Numbered from the stretch's first letter, positions 11,701 through 24,700 are shown. The stretch is DNA of 64,000 nt from Lytechinus variegatus (GCF_018143015.1 NC_054742.1:11577632-11641631); one strand, 5' to 3'. Translations and numbers: made by a program. Notes: generated by a model not told the origin, from the letters alone.

Positions 11701-14350
11701 CAGATATTCTCAGATCATTTAACACCATCATGGCTAAACCCACTTGGTCTACTATCAGATATTCTCAGATCATTTAACACTATCATGGCTGAACCCACTT
11801 GGTCTACTATCAGATATTCTCAGATCATTTAACACCATCATGGCTAAACCCACTTGGTCTACTATCAGATATTCTCAGATCATTTAACACTATCATGGCT
11901 GAACCCACTTGGTCTACTATCAGATATTCTCAGATCATTTAACACTATCATGGCTAAACCCACTTGGTCTCTCAGATATTCTCAGATCATTTAACACCAT
12001 CATGGCTAAACCCACTTGGTCTACTATCAGATATTCTCAGATCATTTAACACTATCATGGCTGAACCCACTTGGTCTACTATCAGATAATCTCAGATCAT
12101 TTAACACTATCATGGCTGAACCCACTTGGTCTACTATCAGATAATCTCAGATCATTTAACACCATCATGGCTGAACCCACTTGGTCTACTATCAGATAAT
12201 CTCAGATCATTTAACAGTATCATGGCTAAACCCACTTGGTCTACCTTCAGATATTTAACACCATCATGGCTAAACCCACTTGGTCTCTCAGATATTCTCA
12301 GATCATTTAACAGTATCATGGCTAAACCCACTTGGTCTACCTTCAGATATTTAACACCATCATGGCTAAACCCACTTGGTCTCTCAGATATTCTCAGATC
12401 ATTTAACACCATCATGGCTGAACCCACTTGGTCTACTATCAGATAATCTCAGATCATTTAACACTATCATGGCTGAACCCACTTGGTCTACTATCAGATA
12501 TTCTCAGATCATTTAACACCATCATGGCTAAACCCACTTGGTCTACTATCAGATATTCTCAGATCATTTAACACTATCATGGCTGAACCCACTTGGTCTA
12601 CTATCAGATATTCTCAGATCATTTAACACCATCATGGCTGAACCCACTTGGTCTACTATCAGATATTCTCAGATCATTTAACACCATCATGGCTAAACCC
12701 ACTTGGTCTACTATCAGATATTCTCAGATCATTTAACACCATCATGGCTAAACCCACTTGGTCTACTATCAGATATTCTCAGATCATTTAACACTATCAT
12801 GGCTGAACCCACTTGGTCTACTATTGATTTGGTCCAGTTAACATTAGTTCCAACCATCACTTGGATTAATACTCACTTTGTCTAACTGATTTATGCCAGT
12901 AGGTCTAATTTGTACTTTATTAGAAAAATTATAGCAAATTGTTGGAAGATGAATTGGTTGCAGACAATCGAGATTTAAACAGTGTGGAATGAGATCATAT
13001 GAAAGTAGACAAAATAGTTGTAGTCCAAGTGACAAATTATCCCTGTATTCACTCCTATCTCTCTACCACTCCCCTCTTTCTTACTCTGTCATTCTTCTCT
13101 TTTCTTTTTATTGAAGGTATGGGTCCAATGCCATGGACCATCAACTCAGAGATCTATCCTCAGTGGGCTAGAAGTACTGGCAATGCAGTAGCCTCTACTG
13201 TCAATTGGTCTTTCAACCTTCTTATTGCAATGACATTTCTTAGCCTTACAGAAATAATTACACGACAAGGTAAATTAATAGACTTTCTGATTACAAAAAG
13301 CATTCAGTAGATGATTCTTGCCAATCATTATGTCAGTCATGTCACATTTCTTGTTGGTCTGCATATTTCATTTTCAAAAAGTATAATATTTATTTTGATA
13401 ATACAGATATGTTAATGCAAAAAAAGAAGCATTATTATTGTAATTTGATGTTAGGAAGATATGCAATTCATAGGGAGTATCAGTCTAAGTTTGTAGATGT
13501 TTACATATCTTATAGTAAACAGTCTATTATGTATTAAACCTGCAGGTGCATTCTTCTTATACTTTGGTATATGTGTGCTTGGCATCATCTTTTTCTTCCT
13601 ATTTCTGCCTGAGACGAAAGGGACACGTCTGGAAGATATTCAAAAACTATTTGAGAAACCATTTTGCTGTAGCTCAACCAATCTACTCAAACCCAATGTC
13701 AGTGTCCCTGAAGGTAGGAATCAATTTTTCTTTTATTTTCCTTACATTACAGTTCAAAGAGATGAAAATTCAAGTAAATTTATATGCTCCTCAATTCAGA
13801 AGCTTTAGCAATACATAATTCTATGCAGTCATTATACAGTGTCCAACTGATATGTACATTATCTCAACAGGTATGGGAAACAGGTTGGAGGATAAAGAAT
13901 TTTAATATGGATATGAAAAAAAGAAACAAGTTAACTGACACAAAGCTGTATTATCTCAAAGATGGAGTGAACATATAACTTCATATTCCTGTCACTACTG
14001 TTTACAAGTAGCCTATTTCTCATGCTTGATGATGTTTGGTATCAACAATCTGTATCATTTCATTTGAAAAGAAACCTATAAAATTTAAATATTTAGAATA
14101 TTCCCCTTTAAATCACTAACGTAAAACCAAGGTTAGAATTCAGATTAGCCATGATTACAAGAACATACCTTTAACCATTTAAAACATTCAAAGAAGCACA
14201 TGAGACATTCATTTGTGCATGCATAAATGTTGTTTATATTAAATCTCAAAGTTGATCTATAATGACTTTCTGCAATTATCATTTATCTTTTGAATTTCAG
14301 GATCAGATGCATCCAAGCCTTTACTCAGCAGTGATGCAGAATTTAATTAA
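2748..14350 (+). CDS. SLC2A13: proton myo-inositol cotransporter (HMIT, SLC2A13), 10 exons
   Basis: Sugar-porter MFS protein that in other animals imports myo-inositol with protons. Exons: 2748-3168, 4498-4654, 5013-5215, 5433-5544, 6407-6570, 7125-7227, 9677-9921, 13117-13269, 13546-13713, 14301-14350. All introns are GT-AG, phases agree throughout, and the product is 591 residues (human HMIT is about 648). Seen in the translation: [10 protein letters not shown] at 46-55 (TM1), PESPRWL at 214-220 after TM6, QQLAGIN at 289-295 (TM7), VEKVGRR after TM8, GMGPMPW at 469-475 (TM10-11) and PETKG at 541-545 after TM12. The long loop between TM9 and TM10 has eight cysteines (383, 389, 392, 398, 401, 414, 430, 447) and three N-glycosylation sequons (406, 411, 423), the hallmark separating HMIT from other GLUTs. 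The start at 2748 has A at -3; an in-frame ATG at 2667 would add 27 residues. Confidence 0.95.
3169..4497 (+). other. SLC2A13 intron 1
   Basis: Non-coding, AT-rich. It includes GGTCAAAGGTCA-like and related TGACC-rich stretches near 3300-3600 that look like a decayed dispersed repeat rather than a deliberate binding site. Nothing else is recognised. Confidence 0.5.
5545..7124 (+). other. SLC2A13 introns 4 and 5 with intervening exon
   Basis: Apart from exon 5 at 6407-6570 this stretch is non-coding. It contains short G and C homopolymers (about 5927 and 6067) and no recognised repeat or RNA gene. Confidence 0.5.
7439..7995. repeat. perfect 277-bp palindrome with hammerhead-like core, Penelope-type
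   Basis: 7439-7715 and 7719-7995 are exact reverse complements separated by GTG. The identity is at DNA level over all 277 bases. Diverging from the centre on each strand is CTGAAGA (7721-7727 on +), a stem GGACAG/CTGTCC (7729-7734, 7740-7745) and then GAAAC-GTC (7746-7753). This order matches a hammerhead ribozyme core with one extra base before stem II, as described for Penelope-like retroelements. No reverse transcriptase remains. It lies in SLC2A13 intron 6. An artificial origin of so perfect a palindrome is possible. Confidence 0.7.
8347..8985. repeat. ~157-bp tandem repeat, four copies
   Basis: Units begin near 8347, 8505, 8662 and 8817 and share GCTCTATCAGCTGCATTTCT, then CTTCAAATG, GGCACAAAGG, TTGATTTTGGTGTGGGTGG and GCCATGGTAAC. 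The open frames this creates on the minus strand repeat the same peptide and lie inside an intron, so they are taken as repeat shadows. The last copy is the most diverged. Confidence 0.75.
9068..9087. repeat. poly-G tract
   Basis: About twenty consecutive G in SLC2A13 intron 6, followed by TTAGGGTTAA. It is a simple homopolymer and its length is likely to vary between assemblies. Confidence 0.8.
10184..11156. mobile_element. mariner/Tc1-type non-autonomous element, TA target
   Basis: The left end CAGTGCATATAAAAAAAAG followed by TTTACAC matches the reverse complement of the right end, CAGTGCGTGTCAAAAAAAAG then GTTTACAC. Both ends are flanked by TA (10182-10183 and 11157-11158). Two short minus-strand frames inside resemble no transposase I recognise. 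It lies in SLC2A13 intron 7. Confidence 0.65.
11248..12829. repeat. 55-bp minisatellite, about 28 copies
   Basis: The unit reads CTTGGTCTACTATCAGATAT, TCTCAGATCATTTAACACCA, TCATGGCTAAACCCA. Variants include GCTAAA/GCTGAA, ATATTCTC/ATAATCTC, and shortened units missing ACTATC or TTCTCAGATC. Open frames across it on both strands are an effect of repetition. It occupies most of the late part of SLC2A13 intron 7. Confidence 0.9.
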
Positions 14351-14660
14351 AGATGATGGTCTCTGCTAGATATTTTCTGGGATTATGGTGAAATTCATGT
14401 TTGCTTTTGTAAAAATCTCATGATAATCACAAATATGTCAGTGCATTTTTGTTTGACCTAAAACAATGGCTAGATAAGACTGTCTTCTTTATTTGGTGTT
14501 TTCTTAATTCTATCTTAATATTAGATACAAGGAAGTTTTGTAATTGGTGAAAGAATCATGACTTGATGGTTCCATAATAGCTATGATTGAGTAGAGAAAA
14601 GATCATACCTAAATATTTGACTTGACTCTGCCATGAATGCCATTTGTTTACATTTGTTGC

Positions 14661-14666
14661 AATAAA
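14661..14666 (+). terminator. polyadenylation signal of SLC2A13
   Basis: AATAAA lies 311 bases after the stop codon and is the first clear canonical signal in the 3' UTR. Longer 3' ends cannot be excluded. Confidence 0.55.
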
Positions 14667-15730
14667 TCATATTTACACAATGTACGACACTATTTTTCTA
14701 TTACAGTGCATATTCTATTTTAAAGTTTATATCTCTTTATCTCAGGCAGAGCATTATAATATTTTATATTTAATATTTTAAAGTTTTTGAAGTTACAGTA
14801 ACTGAATTCATGTTGAAATTGCCTCACCTAAACCTCAAACTTTTAGTTCATTACCATTTTTGCAAAGTGTCCCAAGAGGGTAAAATCAATGACAAAATTT
14901 GTTTAAACTAGTTTGTTGAATGCCTACAATTTAAATTTTCTAGACATAAAAATGTTATATGAATTCAAATTCTAATCTTTCATGTTCTGATTATAAGAAT
15001 TAAAAGCACTTCTTGTCTATATCATATCACATTATATTAAATCATCTCAATGCACTTTCAAAATATTTGGATATCATTACATCTTGTCATGATACAAATT
15101 TACAGGAAGTTCAGGAGAATATTGAAAATGTAACCTGCAACAGAGTCATATCATTCTGAGCCATTAGATGTGAGCAATATGGTTCTTTTAAAGGCAACAT
15201 TTTTATGTTGAACTCCAAAGTGAATAAGAATATCATTACCTACATCTGTATAATGTTTGATTCAAACTGTTGTTTGTAGAATTTTATATGCCTGTTAGCC
15301 TGCCAATTATTTCTTAGGCACAACAAGAAAATGACAGATTTTGTGTTGTATAAAGTAATCATTTTGACAGACAAAATATGTCTTTTTAAAATTTTTATTT
15401 CCAGACTGCTTCATTCATTTAATGCCTATTATAAAACGGGTTGTATCTCAAAGATACTGTTTAAAAATGGAAAAATTCTCATCTCAAAAGTTTCAAAACA
15501 GATAACACTTCAATTTTAGAGACAAGTACATTACAGCCTTGTTCAGCTATTTTTGTCATGATGTTGAAAATATATATCCCAAAGCTGAATGTGTTGAATT
15601 AAAAACTTGGCTCAGGGATATCAACAATACTGCGTACCCGGTACTCTACGAATAGTTCACTAAGTAATTCTTTTTTAAACTCTTGATCAACAGTTCAGTA
15701 CTCTCTCAGGTACAAATAGAAAGACACAGT
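14667..15730. other. intergenic, no gene seen
   Basis: AT-rich sequence between the SLC2A13 polyA signal and the LINE ORF1 remnant. It could carry a longer SLC2A13 3' UTR. No repeats with recognisable ends. Confidence 0.5.
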
Positions 15731-15775
15731 AGCGATGCAACAAAAGTTATTTAATACATTTGGAAGAGAACAAAG

Positions 15776-16660
15776 TTACGTTGTAATAAATTTCCCATTA
15801 GGAGACTTCAGACGTTTGAATGCTCCAGCTTTGACTTTCCTCAGTTGTAGAACATGCTGTGAAAGGTCTTCAGCTACAAAGGCCTTCTGGTCTTGGAAGA
15901 GCAATTTTAATACCTTCAGCATCTTAATGCAGCATTTGCGAGCTCTTTCCTTTGAAGTAAACAAGCCAAACCAATGTGGATCCTGCACATTTTCTGACTG
16001 GGAATGAAATGATGGAGTACGGTGGCATCGCTGGATATTTTTGATGTCATCCTCTGGCACCTCTGCAAACTGTAGGAAATCATGGATCACCTTCTTACAA
16101 TCCTCGTTGTTGGACTCTTTTAATCCGAAGACTACTAGATTGTTTCTCCTTGAAAAATTTTTAAGGTGATCCAATTTTCTCTCCAGCTTTCCATTTTGAA
16201 CTTCCAAGGACTTAACAGCATCATTAAGAACAGTCAACTCAAAAGTCAAGGATTTGATTTTCCCATCCTGTTCTGACAGCTTTGAAGTAAGTTGATGCAG
16301 TTTCTTATCGAGAATTGACTCAATGCGGGCATCTTGTCTCTTCTCAAAATTCACTAGGGGTTCACGCCCATGGCCGGCGCCTGCAGTATCGGGGGATCCT
16401 TCGGGAGGAACTGCTAGGTCTGCATGTGCAGTGTCAGCTTGATTTTCTTATGAAGGGGCGAGTTATTATCCATGATAACGTCTTTGATAGAGTATGAATA
16501 GTAACAAAAACACGATGTAATAAGAAAAGACGAAATAAATCAACTTTACCGTCCACTTATCACTTATATTCGTCACCGGTGGTACAGGTCTGCTCAAATC
16601 TGCTCTCGACGCAAATCACATCACAAGCAGCCATTTTCTCCATCTCTATAAGGAATAAAC
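15776..16660 (-). mobile_element. LINE ORF1 fragment (coiled coil plus RRM-like)
   Basis: A 192-residue minus-strand frame (15776-16354) has a heptad-rich N-terminal half (LHQLTSKLSEQDGKIKSL, then a run to KLERKLDHLK) followed by FSRRNNLVVFGLKES, the signature at the start of the RNA-binding domain of L1/Transposase_22-type ORF1 proteins. An upstream ATG at 16473 starts a related frame (MDNNSPLHKKIK) that is offset by a one-base loss from the rest. Beyond it, ATGGCTGCTTGTGATGTG at about 16620-16640 looks like the LINE 5' UTR. No ORF2 follows, so this is a broken fragment. Confidence 0.7.
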
Positions 16661-17058
16661 TTAACTATGTCATCCAATCATCTTTTATGTACCTTTGTTT
16701 CAATTATCTTAAATAATCTTTTCTAATTAAACTACTGCCACAACTTTAATCATATCAACATATCAAACATGGATGTGCTAAAATTCCTACCAAATTATTC
16801 TAATACATATACGAACCCACATGTTCAACTATATGAAATATAAAGTATGAAATTGTACTATAAATCATTAACAGTATATTTCATGTCTGTACTTGAAATC
16901 CACTATCGACCAATTTGTTCGTTACTGTAAATGTCTTACAAATAGCTGTTTGATAAAATTATAAAGGCTTCAAAAATCCAACATTACGCGATTCCTGTGT
17001 TTAAAAAATACCCCACCAGCTTATAACACAGGAACCCCATTGCCCTGCGTGTTGTGTC
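16661..17058. other. intergenic, left target flank of the LTR element
   Basis: AT-rich. The last ~20 bases (GCGTGTTGTGTCAATGG) match the flank expected for the empty target site of the LTR element and resemble the tandem unit present on its other side at 38553. Confidence 0.5.
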
Positions 17059-17063
17059 AATGG

Positions 17064-17242
17064 TGTAGGAAGTAGTTACTATGACTCTCAATAAACTACT
17101 CTTTGAGACAGTGGGTTTGTAAACTATGAAGCTGAGTATATATTCTCGTTTCTCTCTGTCGCGCTGCTTACATTCAGCCTTTGCGATATTATACTCATGT
17201 CATCTGTTTTTCTGCCAAGAGGTGGCGCTGCACCTCTTTACA
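17064..17242 (-). repeat. 3' LTR of Ty3/gypsy element
   Basis: 179 bp, TG...CA ends in minus orientation, one mismatch to the copy at 38266-38444. Flanked outside by AATGG. Confidence 0.92.
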
Positions 17243-17252
17243 TCTTTCCCTT

Positions 17253-17302
17253 CATTTTTTTTTTTTTTTTTTTTTTTTTTTCAAATAAGGTCATGAACGA
17301 AA

Positions 17303-17342
<40 letters not shown>
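17253..17342. repeat. two poly-T tracts
   Basis: Two long T homopolymers (about 17253-17281 and 17307-17342) within the 3' non-coding part of the LTR element. They read as A runs on its coding strand. Confidence 0.8.
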
Positions 17343-17346
<4 letters not shown>

Positions 17347-17787
17347 GTACCACAAGTTAAATTCAGGCCAGATTCTTTTAGAGAATTTTACTTTTGGGTT
17401 GAATTGTGTCAGTGTAAACTGGAAGTTTACTGGATCCAAGTCAAAACTGAAAATTTGTGAAACTTGATAAGCAAATAATCAAGACTTTACATAGTGGCAA
17501 AATATGTCAGATGCCTGTAAGGGATTTCAATGTAACAAGGCATCAGTTTGTTTTGTTTTTTGTATTAAACAGTTAACTACAAAGAAAATACATACAAACA
17601 TAACAGATGTGCAACAAAAAAAAATGATAACAGTCCACTTTCACTGTAATAGTGTTGAACAGTCAGTAATTCGACGAATGTCCCAACAAAATGTCCATCA
17701 GTTTGTATCTATCAACAGTTCAATAACACACTTGAATCATCTTGTCCAGCATAATCAGTTCCTTAGTTCGTATTTCACATTGAATTC

Positions 17788-20700
17788 TTACTTCACAAAG
17801 TCTCGGAGATAGGCAGGGGGGTGGATAGTGCGACCACATCTTGTCTTTACTTCCTGCCTCTCTTGTGTTTCAGATCGGTCATCACACTCATCATCTGGGT
17901 TTGTCTGCTTATTTGGTTCAATCATCACTCCATCATCTGGTTCACGACGACTCCAGGTTTCACACACTAATCGCAGATGTCTGCGATTTCTACGATATGT
18001 AGCTCCATCCTCTGTCATCACCACATATGAGTGTGGTTCTGTTGCCATACGAAGGACCTTCGCTCTGCGCCACTCCCTTTGCCTATTGTGGGGTTGGATG
18101 CGAACTACATCTCCTGGTTTCATTGAAGGCAGTTCTTTGACTGAGCGATTGTAGTGATGAGCTTGTTTCTCCTTTGTCTTCTCCCTCTGTTCTTTCACAC
18201 CAGTGGGAACTGCAGGTTCAAGCAACTTCGCAGTTGTTGGTAGGGTAGTGCGGGTTCTTCTATTCATTAAACGCTGCACTGGACTAGAGGAGAATCCTGG
18301 TGTTGGCGTGTTTCTGAATGCCAACAAACTCAGATATGGGTCATTGTGTCCTTCCTTAGCCTTCTTGAGTAGTGACTTGGCAGTCTTCACAGCATTTTCC
18401 ACTTTCCCATTTGCCTGAGGATAAAGTGGAGATGTAGTTGTGTGCTTGAATTCCACTTGGCTCCAAACTTGGCAAATTCATCAGAAGTGAATTGTGGGCC
18501 GTTATCTGTTACAACTTCCTCTGGAATTCCGTGTCTGGCAAATTGGGCTTTCATTTTGTGTATCACACCAGATGAAGTTGTAGTTGTCAGATAGTCCACC
18601 TCAATGAAGTTGGAGTAGTAATCTGTTATAACAAGGTAGTCACGTGAGTCGAGGACAAACAGATCAGCACCAACTTTGGCCCATGGTCTCTCCGGTATCT
18701 CATGTTGCTTTAGCGGCTCCTTCTGCTGTCTGGTTCCCATGGCTCTACATACATCACATCTTTGTATGTAGTTCTTTACTTCACTGTTCATATTGGGCCA
18801 ATAGAGGCATTCTCGTGCTCTCTTCAGACAACTGCTTTCCCCTAGATGTGATGCATGTAGTCGTTCTATCATGCCTTGTCTCATGCTCTTTGGTATCACT
18901 ACCCTTTCACCTCTGAAGATGAGACCATTGGCGATGCTTAACTCATCCCGTATGTGAAAATAGGGTATGACACCAGATGGAAGATCCTGTTGCCTCATTG
19001 GCCATCCATTCATTACTACTGCCTGTATCTCTTGCATCACCTCATCCTTTGCTGTGCACTGTTTTAACTCTTCCAGCAGAGGTCTTGCAATTGGCAGGTG
19101 ATCCACCAGGTTGACCTGCTCCATCTCTGTCTGTTTTCCATCCACTTCCAACACAGGAAGATACGCTCGGCTTAGCGTGTCAGCAATGTACATCTGCTTG
19201 CCTGGATGATAAATGATATCAGCATCATAAGTTTGCAAGCGAAGGATGAGTCTCTGAAGCCTTTTGGAGCTTGATGCATGTTTTTTTTTGCAATGATCTC
19301 CAATGGCTTGTGATCACTTTGAACAGTCACCTTCCTTCCATAGGTATATTGGTGGAATCTTTCCAGTCCAAAGGTAACTGCAAGCAACTCCTTTTCTATT
19401 TGTGCATAGCGACTCTCTGCCTCAGTGAGCGCCCTACTTGTATACGCTATCGGTTGACCTTTCTGCAGGATGGCTGCTCCCAGGCCCTTTTCTGAAGCAT
19501 CTGCCTGCAGAACGAGCCCTATGTCCTTGTCAAAGTACCTCAGAACTGGTTCTGATGTCACAGCCTCCTTGATGCTTTTGACTGCAGCATCATGCACGTC
19601 CAGCCAGCACCATTCTACATCTTTCTTGGTTAGTGATCTGAGAGGTTCACACATCTCACTCAGGTTGGGGAGGAACTTACTCAGGTAATTTACAAATCCG
19701 AGAAAGCGTTGTACCCCAGCAACATCTGTTGGATTCTGCATGTCTCTCACTGCCTTTACCTTTGCTGGGTCTGGTTTCAATCCTTCCTCAGTTATCAGGT
19801 GACCCATGAAAGACACATCTTTCCTTTTGAATTTCAACTTCTGTTTGTTGAGTTTCAGATTTTTCTCCCTGCATCGTTCCATCAAAGCTCTCAGCTTGGT
19901 GTCATGGTCTACTTCTGCATCTGTCATTGTGTCACCCTCACCATACACCAGGATGTCATCTGCTATTGTTCTTACTCCTTGCAGACCTTCTAGTGCTTCA
20001 TCTAGCCTACGCTGAAATTCCTCTGGTGCCGATGCAATACCGAATGGCAGCCTCTTCCATCTGTAACGCCCAAACGGGGTGTTGAATGTAGTTAGGTACG
20101 AGCTGTCCTCCTCAAGTTCTACGTGCCAGAACCCATTCTTTGCATCGACTACTGAAAACACCTTTGCCCTGGACAAATCTGGCAAGATGTCTTCTATTAT
20201 CTTCATTGGGTAGTGGTTCCTTCTGACTGCTTTGTTCAGGTCCTGAGGGTCTAGACAAACCCTCAATTTGTTGTTAGGTTTGTTGACGCACACAAGACTG
20301 GAGACCCATTCTGTTGGAGTATCGACTGGGGCTACAACATCTGCTTCTACCAGTCTCACTAGCTCAGCTTTCAGTCTCTCTTTAATAGCAACTGGTACCC
20401 GTCTTGGAGGATGCACAACAGGTTTTACTGTTGGGTCCAGTTCTATCTTGTACTGGCCAGGTAGCTTCCCAACTCTATCATCGAACACATCAGAATACTC
20501 ATGGCTCAGTTGCTCCGCTGAGCTCAGCCGTGGCAAGTCAGTCACCTCCATGATGTTTTCATGTTGCACGGTGATTAGGCCCATCAATTGACTGGTTTCA
20601 CTACCCAGTATAGGAGTCAGCTTCCCATTATCCACAATGATGAACTCCACATCAAAGATCTCTTGATTCTTGGGATTGACAACTTCTATCGTGCACTTTC

Positions 20701-21721
20701 CCATTGGTTGTTCTGTACTCATATTGTACATTGACAGCAATCCCTTGGTAGGCTGAAGCGACATGGTACTTGTGTCAATGCATGAAGAAGGAAGCACGTT
20801 GCAGGTTGCCCCACAATCTACCTGAAATCTCACTGAATGCCCACGGACCATCATGTTTGCAAAGATCCGTTTCTTTGGCCTTTCTTGAATACTTTTTATC
20901 TCTTCTGGTTCAAGGGTGATCACATGTAGAGTGAAGTCTGGATCCTCCTCTTCTCCTTCTCTGCTAACACCATGTACGTTGCTCAGCATGGTCTTACACT
21001 GGTTCTTGAAATGGTTATATTTCCCACATCGTGCACACTGTTTCCCATAAGCAGGACATTTCTCCTTGATGAATTCATGCTCTTGCCCACAGTATCGACA
21101 TTTACGTGGTTTGCGGGTTCCAGGCTTCTGCTTTGTTGACTGCTTATGAGAGGAGTGCTGGATAGAGGACTCCCTCACTGCATGCACTGCGTCTCCATCT
21201 AATACACCCATTCTACTCTTTGTCAGTTCGGATGCACGGCAAATCTGGATGCACCCCTCCAAAGACAACGCCGTTTCTCTCAAAAGCCTCTCTCTCAAGC
21301 TTGACTCTCTAATTCCACATACAATGCGGTCTCTTAGTAGACCATCTGCAAGCGTAGAAAAATTGCAGTTGGCAGCCAGCAGTTTCAATGCTGTCAAGTA
21401 CGTGTCAAATGTCTCTCCAGCTTGCTGATCCCTTGTGAAGAATTTAAACCGATCCACAGTCTCGTTGCGGGGAGGATTGCAATGATTGTCAAATGCCTTG
21501 ACAACTTCCTCCAAGGTCTCTGTTGCTGGCTTTATGGTTTGATAAAGCTCTCTCCCTTTACTGCCAACAAGGTACAGCATCATCTTTACTTTTGTCTTAT
21601 CTTCTTTGTCAGCCATGGCAAGGTCAAGATATAACATCAATTCTTCCTTCCAGAGTGCCCATACCTGCGGGAGGTTTTGTGCCTCCAAATCAAGCTGCTG
21701 GGGAGGTTTTAGCGCTTCCAT
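17788..21721 (-). pseudogene. gag-pol coding region of the Ty3/gypsy fossil
   Basis: Order in the minus direction: gag from 21721; paired zinc knuckles around 21105-20995 (CRYCGQ, and CARCGKYNHFKNQC of CX2CX4HX4C form); aspartic protease around 20800 (VDCGATCNVLP); reverse transcriptase about 20300-19750 (FSVVDAKNGFWHVELEED, LPFGIASAPEEFQRRL, IADDILVYG); RNase H about 19600-19300 (LQADASEKGLGAAILQ); integrase zinc finger near 18850-18740 (HLGE, CDVC) and catalytic core near 18690-18430 (GADLF, TDNGPQFTSDEF); C-terminal region to 17788. Treated as a fossil with about two breaks. Confidence 0.9.
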
Positions 21722-21777
21722 ATTTGCTTACGCTAGGTCCACTCGACACTGGATGGTTCAAATCAGGGTATGTAGCC

Positions 21778-24700
21778 GGGTCCACCCGCCAGTCATAAGG
21801 ACCACTGGTCATAATACCCGCTAGTTATAAGGACCGCTAGTCATAATAGTCATAAGGGTCGCTATTCATAAGGGGCTTTGTTCATAGAGGTCGCTAGTCA
21901 TAATCAACGATGGGGGTCGCCATTCATAATCAAACAAGAGGGTCGCTAGTCATAATAAAGGAAGAGGGTCGCCAGTCATAAGGAGGAAAAAGGTTCGTTG
22001 ATCATAAGGGTCGCCATTCATAATAGTGGATGAGGGTCGCCAGTCATAATAGTAGAAGGGGTTCGCCAGTCATAATAATGGATGAGGGTCGCCAGTCATA
22101 ATAATGGATGAGGGTCGCCAGTCATAATAGTGGATGAGGGTCGCCAGTCATAATAATAGATGAGGGTCGCCAGTCATAATAATGGATGAGGGTCGCTATT
22201 CATAATAATGGATGAGGGTCGCCAGTCATAATAATGGATGAGGGTCGCCAGTCATAATAGTGGATGAGGGTCGCCAGTCATAATAGTAGAAGGGGTTCGC
22301 CAGTCATAATAGTAGAAGGGGTTCGCCAGTCATAATGGTAGATGAGGGTCGCTAGTCATAAAAGTAGAAGGGGTTCGCCAGTCATAATGGTAGATGAGGG
22401 TCGCTATTCATAATAGTAGAAGGGGTTCGCCAGTCATAATAATGGATGAGGGTCGCTGTTCATAATAATGGATGAGGGTCGCCAGTCATAATAATGGATG
22501 AGGGTCGCCAGTCATAATAGTGGATGAGGGTCGCCAGTCATAATAGTAGAAGGGGTTCGTCAGTCATAATAATGGATGAGGGTCGCTATTCATAATAATG
22601 GATGAGGGTCGCCAGTCATAATAATGGATGAGGGTCGCCAGTCATAATAGTGGATGAGGGTCGCCAGTCATAATAGTAGAAGGGGTTCGCCAGTCATAAT
22701 AATGGATGAGGGTCGCCAGTCATAATAATGGATGAGGGTCGCTATTCATAATAGTAGAAGGGGTTCGCCAGTCATAATAGTAGAAGGGGTTCGCCAGTCA
22801 TAATAGTGGATGAGGGTCGCCAGTCATAATAATGGATGAGGGTCGCCAGTCATAATAGTGGATGAGGGTCGCTAGTCATAATAGTAGAAGGGGTTCGCCA
22901 GTCATAATAGTAGATGAGGGTCGCTTTTCATAATAGTAGAAGGGGTTCGCCAGTCATAATAGTGGATGAGGGTCGCTAGTCATAATAGTAGAAGGGGTTC
23001 GCCAGTCATAATAGTAGAAGGGGTTCGCCAGTCATAATGGTAGATGAGGGTCGCTTTTCATAATAGTAGAAAGAGTTCGCCAGTCATAATAATGGATGAG
23101 GGTCGCCAGTCATAATAGGAGAAAGGGTTCGTCAGTCATAATAATAGATGAGGGTCGCCAGTCATAATAGTAGAAGGGGTTCGCCAGTCATAATGGTAGA
23201 TGAGGGTCGCTTTTCATAATAGTAGAAAGGGTTCGCCAGTCATAATAATGGATGAGGGTCGCCAGTCATAATAGTGGATGAGGGTCGCCAGTCATAATAG
23301 TAGAAGGGGTTCGCCAGTCATAATAGTAGAAGGGGTTCGCCAGTCATAATAGTGGATGAGGGTCGCCAGTCATAATAATGGATGAGGGTCGCCAGTCATA
23401 ATAGTGGATGAGGGTCGCTAGTCATAATAGTAGAAGGGGTTCGCCAGTCATAATAGTAGAAGGGGTTCGCCAGTCATAATGGTCGATGAGGGTCGCTATT
23501 CATAAAAGTAGAAAGGGTTCGCCAGTCATAATAATAGATGAGGGTCGCCAGTCATAATAGTAGAAGGGGTTCGCCAGTCATAATGGTCGATGAGGGTCGC
23601 TATTCATAAAAGTAGAAAGGGTTCGCCAGTCATAATAATAGATGAGGGTCGCCAGTCATAATAGTAGAAGGGGTTCGCCAGTCATAATGGTAGATGAGGG
23701 TCGCTTTTCATAATAGTAGAAAGGGTTCGCCAGTCATAATAATGGATGAGGGTCGCCAGTCATAATAATGGATGAGGGTCGCCAGTCATAATAGGAGAAA
23801 GGGTTTGCCAGTCATAATAATAGATGAGGGTCGCCAGTCATAATAGGAGAAAGGGTTTGCCAGTCATAATAATGGATGAGGGTCGCCAGTCATAATACTT
23901 AAAGGAGTTCGTCAGTCATAAAAGTAGAATGGGTTTGCCAGTCATAATGGTAGATGAGGGTCGCTATTCATAATAGTAGAAGGGGTTCGCCAGTCATAAT
24001 GGTAGATGAGGGTCGCTAGTCATAAAAGTAGAAGGGGTTCGCCAGTCATAATGGTAGATGAGGGTCGCTATTCATAATAGTACAAGGGGTTCGCCAGTCA
24101 TAATAATGGATGAGGGTCGCTGTTCATAATAATGGATGAGGGTCGCCAGTCATAATAATGGATGAGGGTCGCCAGTCATAATAGTGGATGAGGGTCGCCA
24201 GTCATAATAGTAGAAGGTGTTCGCCAGTCATAATAATGGATGAGGGTCGCTATTCATAATAATGGATGAGGGTCGCCAGTCATATTAATGGATGAGGGTC
24301 GCCAGTCATAATAGTGGATGAGGGTCGCCAGTCATAATAGTAGAAGGGGTTCGCCAGTCATAATAGTAGAAGGGGTTCGCCAGTCATAATGGTCGATGAG
24401 GGTCGCTATTCATAAAAGTAGAAAGGGTTCGCCAGTCATAATAATGAATGAGGGTCGCTATTCATAATAATGGATGAGGGTCGCCAGTCATAATAGTGGA
24501 TGAGGGTCGCCAGTCATAATAGTAGAAGGGGTTCGCCAGTCATAATAGTGGATGAGGGTCGCCAGTCATAATAATGGATGAGGGTCGCCAGTCATAATAG
24601 TGGATGAGGGTCGCTAGTCATAATAGTAGAAGGGGTTCGCCAGTCATAATAGTAGAAGGGGTTCGCCAGTCATAATAGTCGATGAGGGTCGCTATTCATA

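Noticed and set aside
11165-12885. Coding frames through the 55-bp repeat on both strands
   Set aside because: Produced by repetition with a unit free of stops; they lie inside an SLC2A13 intron and have no domain.
17828-20591. Plus-strand frames across the LTR element
   Set aside because: Shadows of the minus-strand gag-pol region.
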